64,000 nucleotides of DNA from Elizabethkingia meningoseptica_A (GTDB taxonomy: Bacteria; Bacteroidota; Bacteroidia; Flavobacteriales; Weeksellaceae): contig NZ_JBJDLK010000004.1 of NCBI RefSeq assembly GCF_045762675.1, forward strand, positions 248,001 through 312,000. Direction: 5' to 3'. Positions 49,780 to 59,058 of the stretch are shown piece after piece. The position numbers and the translations under genes were made by a program. Below the pieces are notes generated by a model, which was given only the letters and a program-made list of their open reading frames with translations, was not told the origin of the DNA and ran no database searches. Every line of letters begins with the position of its first letter. Within the stretch, counting starts at the first letter, position 1.

Positions 49780-51126
49780 TTAAAAGAGTCTTTCGTGGAA
49801 ATCCTCAATCTTACTGACTTCTTCAATTTTAATGGCAAATTTTCGTTTCGGGATTTTGTTGAGGTTGGAAACAAAAATTTTGTCATATCCCAGTTTTTCA
49901 GCTTCGGTAATACGATGTTCTATCTGCGGAACAGGGCGGATTTCTCCGCTAAGCCCTATTTCTCCTGCAAAGCAATATTTTTCGGAAATAGCAATGTCTT
50001 CATTAGAGGAAAGTATAGAGGCTACAACAGCTAAATCCAGTGCAGGATCATCGGTTTTTATACCACCTGTGATATTCAGGAAAACATCCTTTGCTCCAAG
50101 CTGGAAACCAGCTCTTTTTTCCAGGACTGCAAGCAGCATGTTAAGTCTTTTGGAATCAAATCCTGTGCAGCTTCGCTGTGGTGTTCCGTAAACAGCGGTG
50201 CTTACAAGTGCCTGTATTTCTAATAACATCGGGCGGTTTCCTTCCAGTGTTACGGCAACAGAGTTTCCGGATAGTTCTTCAAATTTTTTAGTGATCAGAA
50301 TCTCGGAAGGGTTTTTAATTTCTTTTAATCCCTGAGAAATCATTTCATAAATACCAATTTCGGATGTAGATCCGAAACGGTTTTTATTGGCTCTCAGTAG
50401 GCGGAAAAGGTGATTTCTGTCACCGTCAAAATTCAGAACAACATCTACCATATGTTCCAGTACTTTGGGCCCGGCAATTTGTCCGTCTTTGGTAATATGG
50501 CCTACTAAAAATACCGGAGTATTGGTTTCTTTAGCAAATTTTATGATCTCGGAGGAACATTCCCGTATTTGTGAAACGGTTCCCGGTGAGCTTTCTATAA
50601 TGCCGGAATGTAAGGTCTGAATAGAGTCGAGTATCATAAACTGTGGCTTCAGTTTTTTTGCTTCATGCAGAATTTTATCCACAGACGTTTCTGTGAAAAG
50701 GAAACATTCCGGATTCTGAAGGTCGGTAAGGCGGTCTGCGCGCATCTTGATCTGGGAAGCACTTTCTTCTCCGGAAACATATAAAACGCGTTTACGCATT
50801 TTTAATGCCAGCTGAAGCAACAGGGTTGATTTCCCAATTCCGGGTTCTCCGCCAATTAATGTAACGGACCCCAATACAATTCCGCCACCCAATACGCGGT
50901 TCAGTTCGTCGCTGGGTGTTGCAATTCTTGGTTCTTCCTGCGCATTAACTTCTATAATGTTAATGATATGCTGCTTTTTTTCTCCGGAATAATTTTTTGA
51001 AGTGGATTTTTCTACAACTTCTTCAACCAAAGTATTCCATTCTCCACAATTTTTGCACTGTCCAAGCCATTGCGGATATTGAGTTCCGCAATTTTGACAG
51101 TAATATGCCGTTTTGACCTTTGCCAC
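49780..51126 (-). CDS. radA: DNA repair protein RadA
   Basis: The 448-residue protein is a full RadA. It has an N-terminal zinc finger with Cys 10, 13, 24 and 27 (YYCQNCGTQYPQWLGQCKNC) and the Walker A GEPGIGKST (93-101). The KNRFG motif in RANKNRFGSTSEIG follows, then a Lon-like C-terminal domain with FLNITGGIKTDDPALDLAV. It is a RecA-like ATPase that promotes branch migration in recombinational repair. It stands alone, with the AraC remnant behind it. Confidence 0.97.
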   Translation of the reverse strand: MAKVKTAYYCQNCGTQYPQWLGQCKNCGEWNTLVEEVVEKSTSKNYSGEKKQHIINIIEVNAQEEPRIATPSDELNRVLGGGIVLGSVTLIGGEPGIGKSTLLLQLALKMRKRVLYVSGEESASQIKMRADRLTDLQNPECFLFTETSVDKILHEAKKLKPQFMILDSIQTLHSGIIESSPGTVSQIRECSSEIIKFAKETNTPVFLVGHITKDGQIAGPKVLEHMVDVVLNFDGDRNHLFRLLRANKNRFGSTSEIGIYEMISQGLKEIKNPSEILITKKFEELSGNSVAVTLEGNRPMLLEIQALVSTAVYGTPQRSCTGFDSKRLNMLLAVLEKRAGFQLGAKDVFLNITGGIKTDDPALDLAVVASILSSNEDIAISEKYCFAGEIGLSGEIRPVPQIEHRITEAEKLGYDKIFVSNLNKIPKRKFAIKIEEVSKIEDFHERLF

Positions 51127-51296
51127 TTTTATCTCTAAAAACTTTGATTAATACTGCAAATTACAATTTCATTTTCAGTTTTTGACAAAAAAGTTTTGTT
51201 GAGGAATGATTTTGGTGAAGGTATAGTGGCAGAGAAAATAAGGACTTGTTTTATAAGCGGCTGATTAATTGATTTTTAAAACTATTACATTTCACG

Positions 51297-51327
51297 TTGC
51301 CTAATTGGATGAGAACCTTTAACTTTG
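51297..51327 (+). promoter_or_regulatory. Predicted promoter of pyrG-yidC
   Basis: A TTG at 51297-51299 and TAACTTTG at 51320-51327 are separated by 20 bases, matching the Bacteroidota -33/-7 layout well. The box overlaps the upstream TTG start of the open frame, so the true start should be the ATG at 51343, leaving a very short leader of about ten bases. Confidence 0.7.
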
Positions 51328-51342
51328 CGCAAACCTAATCTA

Positions 51343-52962
51343 ATGAGTAAAAAAGCTACAAAATACATCTTCGTCACCGGTGGTGTAACATCTTCTTTGG
51401 GAAAAGGGATCGTTTCTGCGTCCCTTGGTATGTTGTTGAAAGCCAGAGGTTACAATGTAACTATTCAGAAACTGGATCCATATATTAATATCGATCCGGG
51501 AACTTTAAATCCATATGAACACGGAGAATGTTATGTAACAGAAGATGGTGCTGAAACTGATTTGGACTTAGGACACTACGAGCGTTTCCTTAATTCACCA
51601 ACCAGTCAGAACAATAACGTAACTACCGGTAGAATCTACCAGACAGTTATTGATAAAGAAAGAAAAGGTGATTTTCTTGGGAAAACGGTACAGGTAATTC
51701 CTCATATTACAAATGAGATCAAGCGTAGAATTAAGATTCTCGCAAAAGAAAACTACGATATCATTATTACAGAAATCGGAGGAACTGTTGGGGATATAGA
51801 ATCTCTTCCTTATATAGAAAGTGTACGTCAGCTTCGTTGGGAGCTGGGTGAAACCAATTCTATGGTTATTCACTTAACGCTTCTTCCTTATCTGGCTTCC
51901 AGTGGTGAACTTAAAACAAAACCTTCCCAGCATTCTGTACGTCAGTTAATGGAGTACGGTGTTCAGGCTGATGTTTTAGTGTGCAGAACAGAACATAAAA
52001 TTCCGAAGGATCAACGTGCCAAACTGGCGCAGTTCTGTAATGTGAATCAGGCAAACGTTATTGAATGTCTTGACCTGCCGACTATATACGAAGTTCCGTT
52101 AGAGTTACACAAGCAAAATTTTGATGAGGTGGTATTAACTGAACTGGCTCTGCCAACAACGAATACTCCTGATCTTAAAGACTGGAAAGACTTCCTGAAA
52201 AAATATAAAAATCCTAAGAAAAGTGTAGAAATTGCTTTAGTTGGGAAATATGTAAGCCTTCAGGATTCCTATAAATCTATTGCAGAAGCATTTATTCACG
52301 CCGGAGGGTCATTGCAAACCGAAGTTAAAGTACGCTGGGTCTATAGTGGTGACATTGAAAGCGGTGATGTTGCAGAGTTGTTAAAAGGCGTAGATGGTGT
52401 ATTAATTGCCCCTGGATTTGGTGACAGAGGTATTGAAGGCAAGATTGAAGCGGCGAGATATGCCCGTGAAAACAATATTCCTGTTTTGGGAATTTGCCTG
52501 GGAATGCAGATTATGACCATAGAGTTTGCAAGAAATATTCTTGGACTGGAAAATGCCAACAGTACTGAATTCGATACAAATGCGGTATATCCGGTAATCA
52601 ACCTTATGGAGGAGCAGAAAAATGTTACCGAAAAAGGTGGTACTATGCGTTTAGGTGCATGGAAGTGTGCTGTAAAAGCTTCATCAAAACTTTTTGATAT
52701 TTACAATTCTAAAAATATTTCTGAAAGACACCGTCACAGATATGAATTTAACAGTGACTATATTTCAGATTTTGAAGCTAAAGATTTCATTCCTTCAGGT
52801 AAAAACCCTGAAACAGGCTTGGTTGAGGCTTTGGAATTAAAAAATCATCCATTCTATGTAGGTGTTCAATATCACCCGGAATACAAGAGTACTGTAGCAA
52901 ATCCACATCCTTTATTTAAAGCATTGGTGGAAGCGGCAGTGAAATTTCAAACAAAAAAATAA
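51343..52962 (+). CDS. pyrG: CTP synthase
   Basis: The start at 51343 (MSKKATKYIFVTGGV) is chosen over an upstream TTG because the latter lies inside the promoter. The 539-residue enzyme has the N-terminal synthetase domain (GGVTSSLGKGIVSASLGMLL as P-loop; QKLDPYINIDPGTLNPYEHG) and the C-terminal glutaminase domain with nucleophile Cys in VLGICLGMQ and the His/Glu pair in YHPEYKS. It makes CTP from UTP, ATP and glutamine. The gene ends 8 bases before yidC, so the two form an operon. Confidence 0.97.
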   Translation: MSKKATKYIFVTGGVTSSLGKGIVSASLGMLLKARGYNVTIQKLDPYINIDPGTLNPYEHGECYVTEDGAETDLDLGHYERFLNSPTSQNNNVTTGRIYQTVIDKERKGDFLGKTVQVIPHITNEIKRRIKILAKENYDIIITEIGGTVGDIESLPYIESVRQLRWELGETNSMVIHLTLLPYLASSGELKTKPSQHSVRQLMEYGVQADVLVCRTEHKIPKDQRAKLAQFCNVNQANVIECLDLPTIYEVPLELHKQNFDEVVLTELALPTTNTPDLKDWKDFLKKYKNPKKSVEIALVGKYVSLQDSYKSIAEAFIHAGGSLQTEVKVRWVYSGDIESGDVAELLKGVDGVLIAPGFGDRGIEGKIEAARYARENNIPVLGICLGMQIMTIEFARNILGLENANSTEFDTNAVYPVINLMEEQKNVTEKGGTMRLGAWKCAVKASSKLFDIYNSKNISERHRHRYEFNSDYISDFEAKDFIPSGKNPETGLVEALELKNHPFYVGVQYHPEYKSTVANPHPLFKALVEAAVKFQTKK

Positions 52963-52970
52963 TTTTTTAA

Positions 52971-54758
52971 ATGCAACAAAATAACGGTGTAGGCAAAAGC
53001 CAGCTGATCAGTTTTGCGGTTTTATCACTAATCCTTATGGGGATTATGTTTTACTTTCAGTCAAAGCAAAAGCCTCAGCAGGAGCAAGCAAAAGCTCAGA
53101 CGACTCAGTCTGCTCAGAAATCGAATGCTGCACAATTGCAAAATCAGACCAATGCAGCGAGTATTCAGAAAGTTCAGCTGAAAAATGACTTGTTAACAGT
53201 AGACTTTACAACACTTGGTGGTCAGATTTCTACAGTGAAACTGAACAAGTTTAATGCTTTTGATGAAAAGGTAAAAGATAAGCCTGTTCTTCTATTCGCG
53301 AATAATAATGCTGATTATGGATTTCAGTTTAAAGACAAATCCGGAAAAGTTATCAACACCAAAGATTTAGTATTTAATGCAACTACAAATGGTAATGCTA
53401 TTACAATGCAGGCTAATGTAGGAGCTGCTACTATTCAGTTTGTGTATACTTTACTGGATAAATATACGGTTGATTTCAAAGTAAGAACGCAGGGATTGGC
53501 TCAGGTTGTTTCTGATAATAAAGCTGATTTTGTATGGAACTATAATGTTCGTGAGGCGGAAAAAGGACGTTCTCAGGAGCAGACCCACACAGAATTTGTA
53601 TATGCGTTTAATAACTATAAGAGTTATGACTATGACTCCAGAGGAGACATGGACGAAACGAAAGAAACACTCAACTGGATTGGTGTAAAACAACAGTTTT
53701 TCTCTGCAGTCATTGAAGCGCAGAATGGTTTCAAGAATTCAAAAGGAAATCAGGAAACTATTGAGAAAGGAGAGTTCCTGAAAAAGTTCAACTATAACGG
53801 ACAGGTTGATTTAGCTGCAAACGAGCTTAATCAGGATTTCAAATGGTATTTTATGCCATTGGATCTTAATCTTCTGAAGTCTTACGATAAAAACTTTGAT
53901 GAAATTCTTCCTTTCGGATGGTCTTTCATCGGTTCTCTGAACAGATGGTTCTTCATTCCTGTATACAATCTTCTTTCTTCTTGGGGAATTGCTGCAGGAT
54001 GGGTTATTTTCTTAATGACCATTGCGGTAAAGATTATCCTTTCACCAATTATGTACAAGCAGCATAAGCTAAGTGCAATGATGCGTGTGATTCGTCCGGA
54101 GATTGAAGAAGCACAGGAGAAGTATAAAAATGCTGATCCTATGAAGAAGCAGCAGGCAACAATGGAGGTTTACCGAAAGGCCGGTGTGAACCAGTTTGCA
54201 GGATGTCTTCCGGGACTGGTGCAGATTCCGATCTTCTATGCTTTGTTCCGATTCTTCCCGAACATGCTGGATCTTAGAGGAAAAAGCTTCTGGTTTGCAA
54301 ATGACCTTACCGCTTACGATGACTTGATTAAGTTGCCATTTAATGTTCCGTTTTTAGGTGAACACTTAAGTGTTTTTGCATTGGCGTGTACTGTAGTGAT
54401 TCTTATCTATACTGTAATGACTGCCGGTAACATGCAGCAGCCAACTCAGGAAGGTATGCCGAACATGAAGCCTTTAATGTATATCTTCCCGGTTACATTC
54501 TTGTTCTTCTTAAACTCTGCGGCATCAGGTTTATCATGGTACTATTTTGTATCGAATGCCATTAACATTGTAATTATCCTGGTGATTAAATACTTCATCC
54601 TGGATGAAAAGAGAATTCATGCACAGATTCAGGAGAATAAAGCGAAGCCTAAAAAAGAAGGCCGCTTCCAGTCAAGAATGCGCGAAATGATGGAGAAGGC
54701 TCAGGAGCAACAAAAGCAAATGGAGCAAATCAAGCAACAGCAAAATAAGAAGAAGTAA
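52971..54758 (+). CDS. yidC: Membrane protein insertase YidC
   Basis: The 595-residue protein has an N-terminal membrane helix (LISFAVLSLILMGIMFYF), a large periplasmic domain (about 60-330), and the conserved insertase core with five helices in the C-terminal part. The core includes GWVIFLMTIAVKIILSPI and LPGLVQIPIFYALFRFFPN. The C-terminus has a long charged tail (PKKEGRFQSRMREMMEKAQE..KQQQNKKK). It inserts inner-membrane proteins with or without the Sec channel. It is cotranscribed with pyrG, and a terminator follows. Confidence 0.96.
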   Translation: MQQNNGVGKSQLISFAVLSLILMGIMFYFQSKQKPQQEQAKAQTTQSAQKSNAAQLQNQTNAASIQKVQLKNDLLTVDFTTLGGQISTVKLNKFNAFDEKVKDKPVLLFANNNADYGFQFKDKSGKVINTKDLVFNATTNGNAITMQANVGAATIQFVYTLLDKYTVDFKVRTQGLAQVVSDNKADFVWNYNVREAEKGRSQEQTHTEFVYAFNNYKSYDYDSRGDMDETKETLNWIGVKQQFFSAVIEAQNGFKNSKGNQETIEKGEFLKKFNYNGQVDLAANELNQDFKWYFMPLDLNLLKSYDKNFDEILPFGWSFIGSLNRWFFIPVYNLLSSWGIAAGWVIFLMTIAVKIILSPIMYKQHKLSAMMRVIRPEIEEAQEKYKNADPMKKQQATMEVYRKAGVNQFAGCLPGLVQIPIFYALFRFFPNMLDLRGKSFWFANDLTAYDDLIKLPFNVPFLGEHLSVFALACTVVILIYTVMTAGNMQQPTQEGMPNMKPLMYIFPVTFLFFLNSAASGLSWYYFVSNAINIVIILVIKYFILDEKRIHAQIQENKAKPKKEGRFQSRMREMMEKAQEQQKQMEQIKQQQNKKK

Positions 54759-54778
54759 ATTTCTTTTACATATATAAA

Positions 54779-54806
54779 AAGACCTCGGTACATCTACCGA
54801 GGTCTT
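54779..54806. terminator. Bidirectional terminator between yidC and the GG-leader peptide gene
   Basis: The 12-base perfect inverted repeat AAGACCTCGGTA / TACCGAGGTCTT with a 4-base loop has a T-run to 54814 on the plus strand and an A-rich flank on the other side. It lies between two converging genes. Confidence 0.88.
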
Positions 54807-54812
54807 ATTTTT

Positions 54813-54944
54813 TTAGTCACATTCTTTTGGAGGTGGTTGATTTGGATCCGGACATGGTCTGCCGCACGGGCATATATATCCTCCCATAATTTGTTTCAAA
54901 CCTTTTTTGTCCAGCAGCTTTGCTTTTGAAAGTTGTGTTTTCAT
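54813..54944 (-). CDS. GG-leader Cys/Pro-rich peptide (bacteriocin-like), 43 aa
   Basis: The short frame has a basic leader MKTQLSKAKLLDKKGLKQIM ending in a Gly-Gly pair, the classical site cut by peptidase-containing ABC transporters. The core that follows (21 residues) is YICPCGRPCPDPNQPPPKEC D, with four Cys and six Pro. Similar tiny GG-leader peptides are annotated as bacteriocin-like in Chryseobacterium and its relatives. A TATATTTG box is 28 bases upstream. No transporter/peptidase gene is next to it, so processing would have to be done from elsewhere in the genome. Confidence 0.75.
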   Translation of the reverse strand: MKTQLSKAKLLDKKGLKQIMGGYICPCGRPCPDPNQPPPKECD

Positions 54945-54971
54945 ACTATAATATTTTAATTGGTTGTAAAC

Positions 54972-54979
54972 CAAATATA
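54972..54979 (-). promoter_or_regulatory. Predicted -7 box of the GG-leader peptide gene
   Basis: On the minus strand it reads TATATTTG, an exact TAnnTTTG match, 28 bases before the start codon. A TTG 13 bases further upstream is too close for a typical -33. Confidence 0.5.
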
Positions 54980-55011
54980 ATAAAAATAATCACAACTAAG
55001 TGATTATTTTA

Positions 55012-55590
55012 TTAAAGTAATTTGAAACTCATTCTGTGATAGGGGGTTGTTCCGAATTCCCGGATAGCATCTCTGTGTGCTTTAGTGGGATAACCGACAT
55101 TTTTTGCCCAGCCATACTGGGGATACTCTTCATGGAGTTTTTCCATTAACCGGTCTCTGTAATCTTTTGCCAGTATAGAAGCTGCAGCAATACTCAGTAC
55201 CTTTGAATCTCCTTTTACCACACACTGATGCGGGATATAATTATAAGGATGAAATCTGTTGCCATCCACTAAAATAAACTCCGGGCGGACTTTTAATTGG
55301 TCCAAGGCCAGATGCATTGCATGAATACTTGCATTCAGTATATTGTGCTCGTCTATAAAAGCAGGTGGCAATTCTGCAATGGCATAATCTGTTACATTTG
55401 CTTTAATGTATTCTGCTAATTTTTTTATCGATGTCTTTGATAGAGTTTTGGAATCCTTAACAAATAAATTGTTAAAATTTTCATTTAAAATAACACTTGC
55501 GGCGACAACAGGACCTGCTAAACAACCTCTTCCTACCTCGTCGCATCCTGCCTCTGTGTATTCATTTTGCCATTTTGTTATCAATCCCAT
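55012..55590 (-). CDS. rnhB: Ribonuclease HII
   Basis: The 192-residue protein carries the RNase HII signature at the start (GCDEVGRGCLAGPVVA, with Asp17, Glu18 and Gly22), the second Asp in ILVDGNRFHP, and further DYRDRLM..GYPTKAHRDAI near the C-terminus. It removes RNA from RNA/DNA hybrids, including single ribonucleotides, in the cytoplasm. It runs opposite to yidC, separated by the GG-leader peptide gene. A TAACTTTG-like box is seen about 40 bases upstream on its strand. Confidence 0.95.
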   Translation of the reverse strand: MGLITKWQNEYTEAGCDEVGRGCLAGPVVAASVILNENFNNLFVKDSKTLSKTSIKKLAEYIKANVTDYAIAELPPAFIDEHNILNASIHAMHLALDQLKVRPEFILVDGNRFHPYNYIPHQCVVKGDSKVLSIAAASILAKDYRDRLMEKLHEEYPQYGWAKNVGYPTKAHRDAIREFGTTPYHRMSFKLL

Positions 55591-56095
55591 AAATTACAGT
55601 CGTTTATTGCTTGTTTCTTATATATCCTTCAAAGTTATTGAATTATTTAAGAATAGTTTTAGTCTTATATTGGTGATCTTAATTTGATAAAATAAACTAA
55701 GTGGCGATAATTGGGGTTTCGACTTTTTTCTATTTTAAGTTATATTATTGAGTATAATAACTATAATTTATGGGATACTCTGTATGTTAAATTTATAGGT
55801 ATTTTACAGTAGTCTTATTTTATGAATTTTAACAAAATAAAAGTTAAAAATTTATTGTAATCATATGTTTTTTAATATTGTTTTGTATATGTTTTATTTT
55901 TATTTGCATTGTTAAAAGTGATTTTTTTATATATTATTTTAATTTTTATTAGTTATTTTATATTTATGAGCTTTATTATTGTTTATTTATCAATCATTTG
56001 TTGTGTTTGTTAATTTGTTCTAAAAAATGTTAATTTTTTATTTTGATATGTTAATAAAAATTCACATATTTGAAGCAGTGAAAAATTAATTTGAT
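55591..56095. other. AT-rich gap upstream of the second susC
   Basis: The 500 bases are very AT-rich, with long T tracts, and I find no gene. The 3' end holds the susC promoter. Some of this region may be the leader of that operon or a curved-DNA regulatory zone; nothing else can be supported. Confidence 0.7.
56041..56072 (+). promoter_or_regulatory. Predicted promoter of the second susC (shared cassette)
   Basis: TTTTG (56041-56045) and CATATTTG (56065-56072) have a 19-base spacer, close to the Bacteroidota -33/-7 layout. The same two boxes, with the same spacing and the same 24-base distance to the start codon, precede the third susC at 61401-61432. Confidence 0.65.
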
Positions 56096-59047
56096 ATGAA
56101 GAAACTAACTAACAATGTTTTGGTGGTAGTTTTGTCTTCGGCCTTTGTAATGGTTTCTGCACAAAAGACGAAACAGGACTCTGCTAAAACTAAAAGTATT
56201 GAAGAAGTTGTTATTACGGGTGCGTTAGGGATTAAGAAATCTAAAGATGCACAGACTTCCGCTCAACAAGTCGTAAAAGGTGATGAATTAAGACAAGCGT
56301 CTAACCCAGATCCAATTCTTGCAATGCAAGGAAAAGTATCGGGAGTTCAAATCCGCCAAACAAATAGTAGTGTTGATGGTACAAACAGTATTATTATCCG
56401 TGGTAAAAGAACAATTACGGGTAGTAATGAAGCTTTGGTAGTTATAGACAATGTAATTTCTACAGCTACAGCTCTGCAACAGCTTCCTCCAGATGTAATT
56501 GAGTCGATCAACATTATAAAAGGGGCACAAGGTTCAGCTCTTTATGGTTCCCAAGGGGTTAATGGTGTTGTTGTAGTGACTACTAAGAGAGGCGCCAGAG
56601 GAGGAAGGATGAATATTACCTTTAATAGTTCTGTAGACTTTGAATCACCTGCGTATCTTCCTAAACGCCAGACTAAATATGGGCAAGGATGGGATGGCGA
56701 TCGTATTTCCGTAGAAAATGGGGCGTGGGGGCCAGCTTTTGATGATCCTAAATATGCAGGAAAGCTTTTACCTTATGGTATTCCATTGTATGATTATAAT
56801 GGAGATGGCAAAATTACAATAAATGCTAATACTGGCGCGGATACGCCGGATTCTCCTGCTTCTATTTATTCACCATTTGCGCCTTATGGTAAAGATAATG
56901 CAAGAGACTTTTTTGTTAATGGTACATTGTATCAGAATACAATAACTGCAAATGTTGGAGGAGAGAATTCTTATTTGTTAATGTCGTTAAATAACACCCA
57001 GAGAGGATTTGTTGTAGATAAAGATAAATTAGAAAGAACCACAGCTTTATTTAAAGCAGGAATTAAGTTTGATAAGTGGTCTTTTGACGGAAGTGTAAAT
57101 ATTCAGAAATCATATACATCACAAACGACACCTGATATATACTATTGGTTATTGCAATCTTCATCGGATATTCCTATTACCAGATGGAAAGAGCACAGAG
57201 ATTTTGCTTACGGATGGAACAAATATTATGGAAATCCATATTGGTATATAGACAATGTGAGAAATAACAACTCAAATTATTTCATTAATGCTACCGGAAG
57301 TGTAGGATATAAAATTAATAAAAATATTGATTTATTATATAGAGGCAGCCTACAGCTAACTTCTTCGGAATATAAGGCTTATAATAATGGTTATTCCAAT
57401 GTTTTATTAGGATCGCAGATTAAAGCAATTACTTCATCATATAATCAGTATAATAGCCAGTTGGCACGTTATTATGGTGATTTTATTGCGAATTTTAATT
57501 ATGATCTTACAGATGATTTAAATCTAAGAATAAACGCAGGTCATAACTATCAAGAGTATAAATATTCAATTACTACAGCCGGGGGAACTGGGATGATTAT
57601 ACCTCAATTTTATCAGGTATGGAATTTGGCAAACCCTACAATTCCATATAACTTGAATAATGGTACTACACGATATAATATTCATGCATTATTTGCAAAC
57701 TTAGATTTAGCTTACAAAGATTACTTATTCCTTAATGCAACAGCAAGAAATGAGTGGTCTTCAATTTTGCCAAAAAATAATAATAGTTACTTTTTCCCTT
57801 CTGTAGGGGTTTCATTTATACCAACTAAAGCTTTTGATTTTGGTGGTAATGTACTAAACTATATGAAGGTATTTGGTAATTATGGTACAACGACCAGTTC
57901 CTCAGCAATTGGAACATATGCTATTCAGAATTTATCTGATCTAGGCTATGGCTTCCCATATAAAGGAGACTTAAGCTTTGTTGTACGTACTTCACAAACC
58001 GATCCTAATATTAGACCTGAAAAAGTAACTAAGGCAGAAGTAGGAATTGCATTAGGTTTCTTAAAAGATAGAATTACCTTTGGGGGGTCGTTGTATCAGG
58101 ATGATACTAATGATTTGATTACTAATGCATCAACCTCCAGAACGTCTGGGCTAACATTGAGAACAATGAATATAGGCTTGTTAAGAAACCGAGGTATTGA
58201 TGCGGATTTAAATGTTAAGATATTTAATTCAAAAGATTTTAAATGGGATATTGGTATGTCTTTAACAACATTTGATACCAATGTATTAAAAGTTACGGAT
58301 GATACTGATGAAGTATTCTTAGGTGGTTATACTTTTGCCGGAGTATATGCCAAAAAAGGGGAAGGAATTATTTTAAAAGGAACTGGATATCAAAGGGATC
58401 CTCAAGGTCGAATTATTGTGAATTCGGTTACAGGAGATCCTTTGTATACGAGTACGCTACAGAGTTACGGGAAAGTTGACCCAAAATATAAGTTAGGATT
58501 TACGACAGGTCTTAACTATAAAGGCTTCCAACTAAGCGCTGTATTAGAATATAGTAAAGGAGGGAAATTCTTTGCTGGTGCTAAAAATGGATTTGCATTC
58601 TCTGGAGAGCTTTTGGAATCTGCTGATTTTGATAGAACCAAAGGAGGTTTCATAATGCCAAACTCTGTTTATAAAGATGCTTCAGGAAATTATGTTCCAA
58701 ATACAACAGTAAAGACAGGAGGAGATAGCTATTCTGGTGTTTCTTCATATTATTCTAATGTTTATACAAATATTGCAGATAACTTTATTATAGATGCTAC
58801 AGTGTTTAGAATTCGGGAAATAGCACTAAGTTATTCTTTCCCTGCAGAGGTTATTAAGCCAATTGGCCTGACAGGATTTACTATCGGAATACACGCAAGA
58901 AATCCATTTACTAAACTAGCAAAAGGAAATGATAATTATAATGATCCTGATACTTCATTTACAAATGGTAATGCACAAGGGCTTAGTACATCAAGTCAGT
59001 ATCCGGTGCTGAAGTCTTATGGTGTTAGTCTTAATTTAAATTTTTAA
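56096..59047 (+). CDS. SusC/RagA family TonB-linked outer-membrane protein
   Basis: The 983-residue protein has a signal peptide (LVVVLSSAFVMVSAQK), then directly a TonB-box-like stretch (IEEVVITGALGIKKSKDA) and a plug (GKVSGVQIRQTNSS, VVIDNVISTATALQQLP, GSQGVNGVVVVTTKRG), and a beta-barrel with a final Phe (LNLNF). It lacks the carboxypeptidase-like N-terminal domain and the STN domain that many SusC proteins have, so it cannot signal through FecR. Its partner SusD follows by 11 bases. The substrate is unknown; no degradative enzymes are nearby. Its first 30 codons are nearly the same as those of the susC at the end of the window. Confidence 0.93.
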   Translation: MKKLTNNVLVVVLSSAFVMVSAQKTKQDSAKTKSIEEVVITGALGIKKSKDAQTSAQQVVKGDELRQASNPDPILAMQGKVSGVQIRQTNSSVDGTNSIIIRGKRTITGSNEALVVIDNVISTATALQQLPPDVIESINIIKGAQGSALYGSQGVNGVVVVTTKRGARGGRMNITFNSSVDFESPAYLPKRQTKYGQGWDGDRISVENGAWGPAFDDPKYAGKLLPYGIPLYDYNGDGKITINANTGADTPDSPASIYSPFAPYGKDNARDFFVNGTLYQNTITANVGGENSYLLMSLNNTQRGFVVDKDKLERTTALFKAGIKFDKWSFDGSVNIQKSYTSQTTPDIYYWLLQSSSDIPITRWKEHRDFAYGWNKYYGNPYWYIDNVRNNNSNYFINATGSVGYKINKNIDLLYRGSLQLTSSEYKAYNNGYSNVLLGSQIKAITSSYNQYNSQLARYYGDFIANFNYDLTDDLNLRINAGHNYQEYKYSITTAGGTGMIIPQFYQVWNLANPTIPYNLNNGTTRYNIHALFANLDLAYKDYLFLNATARNEWSSILPKNNNSYFFPSVGVSFIPTKAFDFGGNVLNYMKVFGNYGTTTSSSAIGTYAIQNLSDLGYGFPYKGDLSFVVRTSQTDPNIRPEKVTKAEVGIALGFLKDRITFGGSLYQDDTNDLITNASTSRTSGLTLRTMNIGLLRNRGIDADLNVKIFNSKDFKWDIGMSLTTFDTNVLKVTDDTDEVFLGGYTFAGVYAKKGEGIILKGTGYQRDPQGRIIVNSVTGDPLYTSTLQSYGKVDPKYKLGFTTGLNYKGFQLSAVLEYSKGGKFFAGAKNGFAFSGELLESADFDRTKGGFIMPNSVYKDASGNYVPNTTVKTGGDSYSGVSSYYSNVYTNIADNFIIDATVFRIREIALSYSFPAEVIKPIGLTGFTIGIHARNPFTKLAKGNDNYNDPDTSFTNGNAQGLSTSSQYPVLKSYGVSLNLNF

Positions 59048-59058
59048 TTAGAATCGTT

